Positions 1-5,922 are shown, counted from the stretch's first letter. The stretch: DNA of 5,992 bases from Oxalobacteraceae bacterium (GCA_003132085.1 PKWO01000545.1:1-5992), one strand, 5' to 3'. Notes: generated by a model from the sequence alone, not told the origin. A program made the numbers and translations.

Positions 1-94
1 TCGCGTTGACGGCGATCACGTCGTCTACACTTTGCAAACTGCGCTCCAACTGGTAGCCCACCTGACCAGTTTTTCCGGTAAGCAGAATTCTCAA
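1..94 (-). CDS. rfbD: dTDP-4-dehydrorhamnose reductase (RmlD/RfbD), N-terminal fragment cut by window edge
   Basis: Only the first 31 codons lie in the window. They read as a Rossmann-fold start, with RILLTGKTGQVGYQLERSL at residues 2-20, which contains the GxxGxxG dinucleotide-binding loop typical of RmlD. The family reduces dTDP-4-keto-L-rhamnose to dTDP-L-rhamnose with NAD(P)H in the cytoplasm, the last step of the pathway. The start is TTG (94-92), because no ATG or GTG occurs in this frame between it and the upstream TAA. It is preceded by AGAGG seven bases upstream, and it overlaps the rfbC stop codon as TTGA, which implies translational coupling. The position directly after rfbB, rfbA and rfbC supports the identity. 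The rest of the protein, including its YxxxK active site, is off the left edge. The family call is confident and the start codon is likely. Confidence 0.88.
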   Translation of the reverse strand, partial: MRILLTGKTGQVGYQLERSLQSVDDVIAVNA

Positions 95-645
95 GAGAAC
101 ACCTCTGCATCGGTCAACAATTTACCGCGACGGTCCTTATCGGACAACAAGGGCCGCACGTCGCTCGGCCATTCGATTCCGATTGACGGGTCGTTCCACA
201 TTATGCACCGCTCATGTTCCGGCGCCCAATAATCGGTCGTCTTGTAAAGAAACTCGGCCGATTCGCTGGTCACCGCAAAGCCATGCGCAAAACCCGCCGG
301 AATCCACATTTGCCGTTGATTCGCAGCCGATAGCGTAACGCCGACCCAGCGCCCGAATGTAGGCGAACTCCGACGAATATCAACGGCCACATCAAACACC
401 TCGCCGGCGATCACGCGCACCAATTTTCCTTGCGCCTGTTGAATCTGATAATGCAAACCACGCAGCACATTTTTGGCCGACTTCGAGTGATTATCCTGCA
501 CAAATCGCGGTGCGCCGCGTAGTTGTCCGGTCAGTTCCGCGAAACGGCGTTCGTTATAGCTCTCGTAAAAAAAGCCACGATCGTCACCGAACACTTTCGG
601 TTCCAGGATAACCACGTCCTCAATGGAAGTAGGAACTGCTTTCAT
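91..645 (-). CDS. rfbC: dTDP-4-dehydrorhamnose 3,5-epimerase (RmlC/RfbC)
   Basis: A 184-residue cupin enzyme, the usual family length, that epimerises C3 and C5 of dTDP-4-keto-6-deoxy-D-glucose, the third step to dTDP-L-rhamnose. Visible family landmarks, numbered from the chosen ATG, are KVFGDDRGFFYESYN (17-31), FVQDNHS (48-54), NVLRGLHYQ (59-67) with the catalytic His at 65, GEVFDVAVDIR (81-91), WIPAGFAHGF (114-123), FLYKTTDYW (132-140) with the conserved active-site Tyr at 139, and LLSDKD (166-171) with the Asp expected to pair with the His at 171. Start choice: TTG at 651 is in frame and overlaps the rfbA stop as TTGA, but ATG at 645 is two codons downstream, is the stronger initiation codon and gives the normal N-terminus. 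No strong Shine-Dalgarno sequence separates the two. The function is very secure, and the start is uncertain by two codons. Confidence 0.96.
   Translation of the reverse strand: MKAVPTSIEDVVILEPKVFGDDRGFFYESYNERRFAELTGQLRGAPRFVQDNHSKSAKNVLRGLHYQIQQAQGKLVRVIAGEVFDVAVDIRRSSPTFGRWVGVTLSAANQRQMWIPAGFAHGFAVTSESAEFLYKTTDYWAPEHERCIMWNDPSIGIEWPSDVRPLLSDKDRRGKLLTDAEVFS
102..106 (-). promoter_or_regulatory. Shine-Dalgarno sequence supporting a TTG start for rfbD
   Basis: On the minus strand AGAGG lies seven bases before the TTG at 94-92, inside the last codons of rfbC. It is the only good ribosome-binding site near this junction, and it identifies the rare TTG as the rfbD start. No ATG or GTG exists in frame before the upstream stop. 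Confidence 0.6.
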
Positions 646-647
646 GG

Positions 648-1550
648 TCAATACACTTTACCGGCGAGAATTTGCATTAAATAAAGGCCATAGGCATTTT
701 TTTTCAATGGCAGCGCCAACTTTTCGAGTTGTGCAGCGTCAATGTATCCTTTTCGGTAGGCAATTTCTTCGGGACAGGCAACTTTCAATCCCTGACGTTT
801 TTCGATCGTCGCGACGAATTGCGACGCATCCAGCAAAGACTCGTGGGTGCCGGTATCAAGCCAAGCCATGCCGCGCCCCATCACCTCGACATTCAATGCG
901 CCGCGCTCAAGATAAATGCGGTTGACGTCGGTAATTTCGAGTTCCCCGCGTGCCGATGGCTGCATGGTGGCGGCGATATCGCACACCTGGTTGTCATAGA
1001 AATACAGACCGGTAACCGCGTAGTTCGACTTTGGTACGGCAGGCTTTTCAACGATGCTGATTGCCCGCCGCTCGCTGCCGAACTCGACTACACCATAGCG
1101 CTCCGGATCGAGTACATGGTATGCAAAAACAGTTGCCCCTTCGAGACGGGTCGATGCAACGCGCAATTGTGCATCGAACTCGTGCCCGTAGTAAATATTA
1201 TCGCCAAGAATCAGTACCGAGGGGTCGTTGCCGACAAAGTCGCGCCCTATGATGAACGCTTGCGCCAATCCATCCGGCGACGGCTGCACGGCATAGCTCA
1301 GATTGATGCCCCACTGGCTACCGTCGCCCAGCAGTTCGCTAAAACGGGGCGTATCCTGCGGAGTCGAAATTAACAAAATATCGCGTATTCCCGCCAGCAT
1401 CAGCGTCGTCAACGGATAATAAATCATTGGTTTATCGTACACCGGCAACAATTGCTTCGAAATAGAGATTGTCACCGGATACAGTCTGGTCCCTGAACCT
1501 CCCGCCAGAATAATGCCTTTGCGCCGGGCTTCCTGTCTGCCGCCTGTCAT
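648..1550 (-). CDS. rfbA: Glucose-1-phosphate thymidylyltransferase (RmlA/RfbA)
   Basis: A 300-residue nucleotidyltransferase that joins glucose-1-phosphate and dTTP to give dTDP-glucose and pyrophosphate. This is the entry step of the rhamnose pathway and, in characterised members, the step inhibited by dTDP-rhamnose. Landmarks are the nucleotide-binding signature GIILAGGSGTRLYPVT (12-27), SKQLLPVYDKPMIYYPL (31-47), PDGLAQAF (92-99), LGDNIYYG (115-122) with metal-binding Asp 117, VEKP (167-170), GLYFYD (181-186), GELEITDVNRIYL (202-214) and AWLDTGTHESLLDAS (229-243) with Asp 232. The length and every motif match intact family members. The ATG at 1550 is chosen because AGGTGA lies four bases upstream and the codon overlaps the rfbB stop as ATGA. 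The frame stays open 29 codons further into rfbB, but that extension has no family-like sequence. The product acts in the cytoplasm. Confidence 0.97.
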   Translation of the reverse strand: MTGGRQEARRKGIILAGGSGTRLYPVTISISKQLLPVYDKPMIYYPLTTLMLAGIRDILLISTPQDTPRFSELLGDGSQWGINLSYAVQPSPDGLAQAFIIGRDFVGNDPSVLILGDNIYYGHEFDAQLRVASTRLEGATVFAYHVLDPERYGVVEFGSERRAISIVEKPAVPKSNYAVTGLYFYDNQVCDIAATMQPSARGELEITDVNRIYLERGALNVEVMGRGMAWLDTGTHESLLDASQFVATIEKRQGLKVACPEEIAYRKGYIDAAQLEKLALPLKKNAYGLYLMQILAGKVY

Positions 1551-2632
1551 TGCGTCACCTCTTGCACGGTATTGCGTAGGTTGTAATTCTGCTCCAGCCA
1601 CTGCTGGTAAGCTCCGGACTGTACGTCGGCCACCCAATCCTGATTATCCAGATACCACTGCACGGTCTTTTGGATCCCGCTATCAAATGTTTCTACCGGT
1701 CTCCAACCGAGTTCGCGCTCAATCTTGCGCGCATCGATTGCATAACGACGGTCATGCCCTGGGCGATCGGTTATATAACTGATTTGTTCACGATAACTGG
1801 TTTCATCCGCTTTTGGCGCAAGTTGATCCAGAATGTGGCACAGCGTATCCACCACTTCCAGGTTGGTTTTTTCATTCCAGCCGCCAATATTGTATGTTTC
1901 GCCGCACCGCCCGCTGACTAAAACCTTTCTTATCGCAGCACAGTGATCGCTCACATATAGCCAATCGCGAACATTTTTGCCGTCGCCGTAAATCGGCAGC
2001 GATTTCCCGGCAAGCGCATTGGCAATCATCAATGGAATCAATTTTTCAGGAAAATGGAAAGGACCGTAATTATTCGAACAATTGGTCGTCAATGTCGGCA
2101 GGCCGTAGGTGTGGTGATATGAACGCACAAGGTGGTCGGCAGCGGCCTTCGATGCTGAATACGGACTATTCGGCGCATAGGCGGTTGTTTCGGAGAAAGG
2201 CGCATCATCCGGCCCAAGCGATCCGAACACTTCATCCGTGGAAACATGCAGGAATCGAAACGACCCGCGATCCGGCTCCGGCAAAGCCGACCAATACGCG
2301 CGACTCGCTTCCAACAGGCTGAAAGTACCATTGATGTTGGTGGCAATAAACTCGCCGGGACCATGAATGGAACGATCAACATGACTTTCGGCGGCAAAAT
2401 GGATAATCGCACGCGGCCGGTGTGTGCTCAGCAATGCCTCGACCCGGGCAGTGTCGCAAATATCGCCTTGCACAAAAATATGCTCAGGACGCTGCCTTAT
2501 CGCCAACAAATTGTTCAGGTTGCCGGCATAGGTGAGCTTGTCGAAATTGACGACCGGCTCATCATGCTGCGCGAACCAATCCAGAACAAAATTTGAACCG
2601 ATAAAACCAGCTCCGCCTGTCACTAAAATCAT
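1547..2632 (-). CDS. rfbB: dTDP-glucose 4,6-dehydratase (RmlB/RfbB)
   Basis: A 361-residue extended short-chain dehydrogenase/reductase that converts dTDP-glucose to dTDP-4-keto-6-deoxyglucose using bound NAD+. The NAD-binding loop TGGAGFIGSN is at residues 5-14. Conserved blocks follow: DKLTYAGNLNNL (31-42), HFAAESHVDRSI (78-89), the catalytic STDEVFG (131-137) with Thr 132, Asp 133 and Glu 134, and YSASKAAADHL (158-168) with Tyr 158 and Lys 162. Further family blocks are TNCSNNYGP, YGDGKNVRDWLYVSDH, TDRPGHDRRYAID and a C-terminal GWRP. The length is normal and no key residue is missing. The ATG at 2632 follows AGGA with seven bases between. It is the first gene of the rml operon, and its stop overlaps the rfbA start. 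The only close alternative would be a paralogue such as the enterobacterial common antigen enzyme RffG, which has the same activity. The three following rml genes make the rhamnose role far more likely. Confidence 0.97.
   Translation of the reverse strand: MILVTGGAGFIGSNFVLDWFAQHDEPVVNFDKLTYAGNLNNLLAIRQRPEHIFVQGDICDTARVEALLSTHRPRAIIHFAAESHVDRSIHGPGEFIATNINGTFSLLEASRAYWSALPEPDRGSFRFLHVSTDEVFGSLGPDDAPFSETTAYAPNSPYSASKAAADHLVRSYHHTYGLPTLTTNCSNNYGPFHFPEKLIPLMIANALAGKSLPIYGDGKNVRDWLYVSDHCAAIRKVLVSGRCGETYNIGGWNEKTNLEVVDTLCHILDQLAPKADETSYREQISYITDRPGHDRRYAIDARKIERELGWRPVETFDSGIQKTVQWYLDNQDWVADVQSGAYQQWLEQNYNLRNTVQEVTQ
1555..1560 (-). promoter_or_regulatory. Shine-Dalgarno sequence of rfbA
   Basis: On the minus strand AGGTGA stands four bases before the ATG at 1550-1548, within the last codons of rfbB. 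It decides the rfbA start in favour of this ATG over an in-frame extension reaching position 1637. Confidence 0.75.
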
Positions 2633-2837
2633 CCCTGTATCCTAAGATCAATTAAATTTTTTGAAAGCATCCTAAATCATGACGAGCCACAAAAACCGGA
2701 CCGGGACGCCTAACTGTCTTACGGTATGGAGAGCATCGCAGACCCAAGATTGACCGGGAGCAATAGCTATTTAGCGGATCCCTGAGTTAACCTGCTATTT
2801 TACGTGAGTACACTTAATAAATTCGCATCAATCTGTA

Positions 2838-2874
2838 CAATTACAACAGGTATTAACCAAAATAATTGTAATTG
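2838..2874. repeat. Perfect 9-bp inverted repeat, possible operator
   Basis: CAATTACAA at 2838-2846 is the exact reverse complement of TTGTAATTG at 2866-2874, with a 19-base spacer and arm centres 28 bp apart. A second, shifted pairing also exists: TACAATTA at 2836-2843 against TAATTGTA at 2863-2870. The right arm ends two bases before the -35 element of the candidate apaH promoter. It could be a dimeric repressor or activator site, but the surrounding DNA is AT-rich, so chance cannot be excluded and no regulator is suggested by the sequence. Confidence 0.4.
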
Positions 2875-2875
2875 A

Positions 2876-2905
2876 TTGCTACTATTGGCTTTATGTCTAT
2901 ATAAC
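2876..2905 (+). promoter_or_regulatory. Candidate sigma-70 type promoter for apaH
   Basis: A -35-like TTGCTA (2876-2881, four of six consensus bases) is followed after 18 bases by TATAAC (2900-2905, five of six). Transcription would begin near 2912 and give a leader of roughly 95 bases that includes the 13-bp tandem repeat. In AT-rich DNA such matches are common, and a shifted -10 reading TATATA with a 16-base spacer is an alternative. The location is sensible because no other gene lies upstream of apaH on this strand within the window. Confidence 0.4.
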
Positions 2906-2964
2906 GTGTGGCTATCAGGCGTCTGCACATTATTTCTATACGCAACAATATTAATAAATTAATC

Positions 2965-3003
2965 ATTTATTTCCCCCATTTATTTCCCCCATTTATTTCC
3001 CCT
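2965..3003 (+). repeat. Three tandem copies of a 13-bp unit immediately upstream of apaH
   Basis: The unit ATTTATTTCCCCC occurs at 2965-2977 and 2978-2990. It recurs at 2991-3003 with a final T instead of C. A fourth partial copy, ATTTAT, covers 3004-3009, and its last two bases are the first two of the apaH ATG. The array therefore occupies the position where a Shine-Dalgarno sequence should be, and it is entirely pyrimidine and A on the sense strand with no G. The near-perfect identity between copies points to recent slippage or duplication. Confidence 0.95.
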
Positions 3004-3007
3004 ATTT

Positions 3008-3832
3008 ATGAGCGTTTATGCAATCGGCGATGCGCAAGGGTGCTATCAACAAGTGCTGGCACTGGTAAAACAGGTCCGCACGGTTTCGCCGGATCCGACA
3101 TTTATATTTGTCGGCGACTTGGTCAACCGGGGGCCCCGGTCGCTCGACACCTTGCGGTTCGTATGCGAACTTGGAAATAGCGCCAAAATACTGTTGGGAA
3201 ATCATGACCTCCACTTGCTTGCGCTCGCCCACGGCATTCGCAAACATCACCGGTCCGATACGCTTGACGAAATTTTGGATGCGCCGGACCGGAGTCAGTT
3301 GCTGGACTGGCTGCGCCGGCAACCGCTTGCGCGTTTTGAAGACGGTCATTTGCTGGTTCATGCGGGCGTGCTTCCACAATGGACCGTAGCGCAAACCTTG
3401 GCGTTGGCCGATGAAGTCTCGAGCATGCTGAGCGGACCGGACTGGTTGACATTTTTGCGGCAAATGTATGGCAACACGCCTGCGCAATGGGACGATAAGC
3501 TTCAAGGCGCGGACCGGTTGCGCTGCATCGTCAATGCATTGACCCGCATTCGATTTTGCCAAAACGACGGAACCATGGAGTTCACCAGCGCCGAGGGCGG
3601 CGCCTCGGCGCCGCCTGGAAACATGCCCTGGTTTGACGTGCCCGGGCGCCGGACCGCCGACACGCCGGTGGTTTTTGGCCATTGGTCTACCTTGGGACTG
3701 ACTATTCGAGAGAAGCTGATCGGACTCGATACCGGCTGTGTGTGGGGCGGAAAACTGACCGCGGTGCGGCTCGAAGATCACGCGGTGTTCCAGGTCGATT
3801 GTCCGCAATCTCAAAAACCCGGCGCCAATTAG
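3008..3832 (+). CDS. apaH: Bis(5'-nucleosyl)-tetraphosphatase, symmetrical (ApaH)
   Basis: A 274-residue cytoplasmic enzyme of the calcineurin-like metallophosphoesterase superfamily that splits Ap4A into two ADP. Ap4A accumulates under stress. ApaH also removes Np4 caps from RNA in E. coli, which is established for the family and not shown here. The metal-site motifs are in the expected order: GDAQGCY (7-13), GDLVNRGP (36-43), GNHDLHLL (64-71), HAGVLPQW (118-125), FGHWSTLG (223-230) and LDTGCVWGGKL (240-250). Length is typical and no active-site residue is missing. ATG at 3008 is the first possible strong start, because the upstream in-frame TAA at 2960-2962 is followed only by ATT codons. 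It gives the usual MxxYAIGD N-terminus. There is no Shine-Dalgarno sequence: a 13-bp pyrimidine-rich tandem repeat runs into the start codon. The gene is divergent from rfbB and convergent with plsC, so it is probably monocistronic. Confidence 0.97.
   Translation: MSVYAIGDAQGCYQQVLALVKQVRTVSPDPTFIFVGDLVNRGPRSLDTLRFVCELGNSAKILLGNHDLHLLALAHGIRKHHRSDTLDEILDAPDRSQLLDWLRRQPLARFEDGHLLVHAGVLPQWTVAQTLALADEVSSMLSGPDWLTFLRQMYGNTPAQWDDKLQGADRLRCIVNALTRIRFCQNDGTMEFTSAEGGASAPPGNMPWFDVPGRRTADTPVVFGHWSTLGLTIREKLIGLDTGCVWGGKLTAVRLEDHAVFQVDCPQSQKPGAN
3591..3615. repeat. Two mutually exclusive GC-only hairpins inside apaH
   Basis: GGCGGCGC (3596-3603) and GCGCCGCC (3608-3615) form a perfect 8-bp stem around the loop CTCG. 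Overlapping it, CCGAGG (3591-3596) and CCTCGG (3603-3608) form a 6-bp stem around a six-base loop. Both cannot form together. The hexamer GGCGCC also occurs twice, separated by TC. The region encodes an Ala-, Gly- and Pro-rich stretch (residues 195-204) of ApaH, so codon composition alone could explain it. There is no following T-run, so it is not a terminator. Confidence 0.6.
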
Positions 3833-3869
3833 GGAAGTGCTTTCCATAAGCAATCATTCCTACGCCATA

Positions 3870-4604
3870 TTAGACTGATATACCCAAGGCGTCGGCAATC
3901 GCCTCTCTGGCCTTCTGCGCCAGTTCGCGGCGATGTGCGCCGCCGGTTTCAATCAATGGCAAGCTGATTAAATGCGCGGTGATCTTTTGTCCTGTCAAAA
4001 TCGCGACCAAGCTTTGGGCAAACGTCATGTCACCTACAAAATCGACGGTAGGATGCAGCCTACCTTGCGCATCCACATAACGCAGTGCGTAAGGTTGTAT
4101 CGGCACCTGCGCATCGATCGCGGCTTCAAATAAATTCGCGTGAAAGGGTAATAAGATGCCCTGACCCGCCGTGGTTCCTTCCGGGAAAAATGCGATGCGC
4201 TCACCGTTTTGAATGCTCACCACCAGGCCTTGAAAAATATGACGCACGTCGCGTAGCCGCCCGCGCGCAATAAACACTGTCCCGGCACGGGCGCACAACC
4301 AGCCGATCAAGGGCCAATCGCGAATATCGGATTTGGCAACAAATCGGCAGGGACGCATCGAGTTGATCACGAAAATATCCAGCCACGATACGTGATTGGC
4401 AACCACTAGCGCATACCCGTCCGCGGGCTCTGCGCCGTGATGTGTGATCTCGACTTGTACCCGGCAAATCGACAACAGCCGCGCCGACCAGCGCCTGATG
4501 CGCCAACCGCGCCCGGCAGCGTCGGTGAAAGGGAAAACCAATGCACAGATCCACAGAGCCGTGACCAAGTGCAGCGTCACGCGAAAAATCCTGAAAACGA
4601 TCAT
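3870..4604 (-). CDS. plsC: 1-acyl-sn-glycerol-3-phosphate acyltransferase family protein (PlsC/LPLAT)
   Basis: A 244-residue membrane-associated acyltransferase that in the canonical family acylates lysophosphatidic acid to phosphatidic acid, the precursor of CDP-diacylglycerol and all phospholipids. A hydrophobic segment at about residues 8-26 should anchor the N-terminus. Motif I is NHVSWLD (70-76), with the catalytic HX4D formed by His 71 and Asp 76. KSDIRDWPLIGW (91-102) and FIAR (111-114) follow, motif III is FFPEGTT (139-145), and VPIQPYAL (167-174) corresponds to motif IV. All catalytic motifs are intact and the length is normal. The ATG at 4604 lies one base after the stop of the dihydroorotase-like gene and has no clear Shine-Dalgarno sequence, so translation probably depends on reinitiation. 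It is the last gene of the pyr transcript in the window and converges on apaH. A lyso-ornithine-lipid acyltransferase (OlsA-like) role cannot be excluded from motifs alone. Confidence 0.92.
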   Translation of the reverse strand: MIVFRIFRVTLHLVTALWICALVFPFTDAAGRGWRIRRWSARLLSICRVQVEITHHGAEPADGYALVVANHVSWLDIFVINSMRPCRFVAKSDIRDWPLIGWLCARAGTVFIARGRLRDVRHIFQGLVVSIQNGERIAFFPEGTTAGQGILLPFHANLFEAAIDAQVPIQPYALRYVDAQGRLHPTVDFVGDMTFAQSLVAILTGQKITAHLISLPLIETGGAHRRELAQKAREAIADALGISV

Positions 4605-4605
4605 T

Positions 4606-5898
4606 CTAGTTTGAGCGCGAAAACGCGACGTGGCCGGCGACGATCGTCATCTTGACCTGTCCTGCTAATTCATGACCGAGGAAAGGTGTGTGTTTGCCCT
4701 GGCTGGCGAGTGCCTTCGCCTCGACCTTCCAGCGCGTGTCCGGGTCATATATACACAGATCCGCAGCACTGCCGACGCTGAGTTGGCCGACGGCCAGTCC
4801 GGCAACACGCGCAGCGTCGGAAGTAATTTTAGCGATGGCGCGAACCAGCGTCTGACCCGAGGAATCCGCATATTCGCTTACCCATTTCAATGTAAGGGGC
4901 AACAGCAACTCCAGACCGGTGGCACCGGGTGATGCTTCTCCAAACGGCAATAATTTTTCATCGTCGTCGACCGGCGTGTGATCCGAGCAGATCGCATCGA
5001 TTGTGCCGTCTGCCAAGCCTTCCCGTATCGCATCGCGGTCGCGTTGCGCTCGAAACGGCGGCGTCACGCGCGCATTTGAATCAAAAAAACCAATATCCGC
5101 ATCGATCAAATGAATGTAGTGTGCGCCGACATCGCAACTGACCGGCAAACCTTCCTTTTTGGCCGCGCGTACCAATGCAATGCCGTCTGCCGACGACACA
5201 CGGCACAAATGCACCCGCGTACCGGTCGCCCTGACCAACTCAAAAATCGTATGCAAGGCTATCGTTTCCGCCATCACAGGAACACCGGACAGACCGAGAC
5301 GGGACGCGACTGCGCCGCTATGAGCGATCCCGCCTCGCCCCAGATGGGCGTCCTGCGGTCGCAGCCAAACGGTATAACCAAAGGTTGCGGCATATTGCAG
5401 TGCCCGCAGTAATACCGTCGTGTCCGAAATCGGAAAATCGGCCTGCGAAAATCCGATGCAACCAGCTTCGGTTAATTCCGCCATTTCAGTCAGCGCTTCG
5501 CCCTTCAGGCCGACAGTCAATGCACCCAATGGATGGACATGGGCTTGATTCAGCGTCTTGGCCCGATGCTTCAACATTTCAACCAATCCGGGCTCGTCCA
5601 ATACAGGCTCGGTATCCGGCGGACACACCAGACTGGTCACGCCACCCTGCATCGCGGCCTGCAACTCCGATTCCAAGGTGGCTTTGTATTCATAGCCCGG
5701 TTCGCGCAGACGTGCGCTCAAATCCACCAACCCGGGTATGACGGTCAACCCTGTTGCGTCGATCACCTTGCTCGCAATGAACCCGGTTGGCGCCAGCCCT
5801 ACTCCGACAATTTTCCCGGCGGCGACATAAATATCTTTCTTCGCATTGATGCCGTTGGCCGGATCAATCACATATCCATTCGTGATGTGGAGTTTCAT
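4606..5898 (-). CDS. pyrX: Dihydroorotase-family protein (class I PyrC fold), probably non-catalytic PyrX/PyrC' type
   Basis: A 430-residue amidohydrolase-fold protein that would normally be annotated as dihydroorotase (PyrC), the enzyme that cyclises carbamoyl aspartate to dihydroorotate. The family is clear from VIPGLVDL and LREPG (53-68), GGVTSL (85-90), SDHTP (305-309) and a C-terminal beta-sandwich with GSAADLCIYDP. The active site is not intact. The metal motif DxHxHLREPG reads D-L-S-A-R-LREPG, so both His are replaced, by Ser 61 and Arg 63. The PNT motif reads PDT (94-96), FSDDG reads FSQAD (150-154), the HxED motif reads RPQD (180-183), and the CHVS motif reads CRVS (232-235). Only Asp 306 and His 307 of the last motif remain. 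This pattern matches non-catalytic dihydroorotase homologues known from Pseudomonas, which are structural partners of aspartate transcarbamoylase. It follows pyrB by 24 bases. The ATG at 5898 has only a weak Shine-Dalgarno sequence. Family is very secure, and loss of activity is a strong inference. Confidence 0.93.
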   Translation of the reverse strand: MKLHITNGYVIDPANGINAKKDIYVAAGKIVGVGLAPTGFIASKVIDATGLTVIPGLVDLSARLREPGYEYKATLESELQAAMQGGVTSLVCPPDTEPVLDEPGLVEMLKHRAKTLNQAHVHPLGALTVGLKGEALTEMAELTEAGCIGFSQADFPISDTTVLLRALQYAATFGYTVWLRPQDAHLGRGGIAHSGAVASRLGLSGVPVMAETIALHTIFELVRATGTRVHLCRVSSADGIALVRAAKKEGLPVSCDVGAHYIHLIDADIGFFDSNARVTPPFRAQRDRDAIREGLADGTIDAICSDHTPVDDDEKLLPFGEASPGATGLELLLPLTLKWVSEYADSSGQTLVRAIAKITSDAARVAGLAVGQLSVGSAADLCIYDPDTRWKVEAKALASQGKHTPFLGHELAGQVKMTIVAGHVAFSRSN

Positions 5899-5922
5899 GG
5901 TTATTTTTCTATTCGTTGATAC

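Larger units (their letters stand above)
2633..3007. other. Divergent intergenic region between the rml operon and apaH
   Basis: This is the only gap longer than 300 bases. No convincing gene is present. About 2680-2790 is of mixed composition, while about 2800-3007 is strongly AT-rich, as expected of promoter DNA. It contains a plausible plus-strand promoter, a 9-bp inverted repeat and a 13-bp tandem repeat, each listed separately. It must also contain the rfbB promoter on the minus strand, but no pair of hexamers there matches well enough to call. Smaller structure includes a 10-bp palindrome AATAGCTATT (2762-2771). The JUMPstart/ops element that recruits RfaH to many surface-polysaccharide operons is not recognisable here. 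Confidence 0.75.

Noticed and set aside
646..651. TTG start for rfbC two codons upstream of the ATG
   Set aside because: It is possible because of the TTGA overlap with the rfbA stop, but ATG at 645 is the stronger codon and gives the normal N-terminus. Neither has a clear ribosome-binding site, so this remains a weak rejection.
729..1373. Open reading frame of 214 codons on the plus strand, antisense to rfbA
   Set aside because: It lies wholly inside rfbA, has no family-like motif, and has no neighbouring plus-strand gene or promoter. It is a coding shadow.
1551..1637. 29-residue N-terminal extension of RfbA
   Set aside because: The extension lies inside the rfbB coding sequence and is not family-like. 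The ATG at 1550 has a strong AGGTGA and overlaps the rfbB stop.
1..2632. rml operon as a horizontally acquired surface-polysaccharide island
   Set aside because: Codon and base composition look like those of the neighbouring apaH and pyr genes, there are no mobile elements, and every gene is intact apart from rfbD at the window edge.
2691..2705. Attenuator-like CCGG repeat followed by five T on the minus strand, upstream of rfbB
   Set aside because: The repeat units are almost adjacent, so only a three-base-pair stem with a three-base loop can form. That is too weak for termination.
2699..2759. Direct repeat GACCGGGA at 2699-2706 and 2752-2759
   Set aside because: There are two copies of only eight bases, 53 bp apart, with unrelated flanks. 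This can occur by chance and has no further structure.
2908..3180. Possible GTG-started 90-codon gene reading through the 13-bp repeat into apaH in another frame
   Set aside because: It overlaps the conserved N-terminal half of apaH, has no Shine-Dalgarno sequence, and has a translated product without recognisable features.
3832..3845. Small hairpin (GGAA / TTCC stem) between apaH and plsC as a bidirectional terminator
   Set aside because: The stem is four base pairs with no T-run on either strand. No intrinsic terminator can be supported in the 37-bp convergent gap.
3002..3853. Open reading frame of 283 codons on the minus strand, antisense to the whole of apaH
   Set aside because: It mirrors the apaH coding frame, is rich in Arg, Gln and Pro, and shows no recognisable domain. 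ApaH motifs on the other strand are complete. Long antisense frames are common opposite GC-rich genes.
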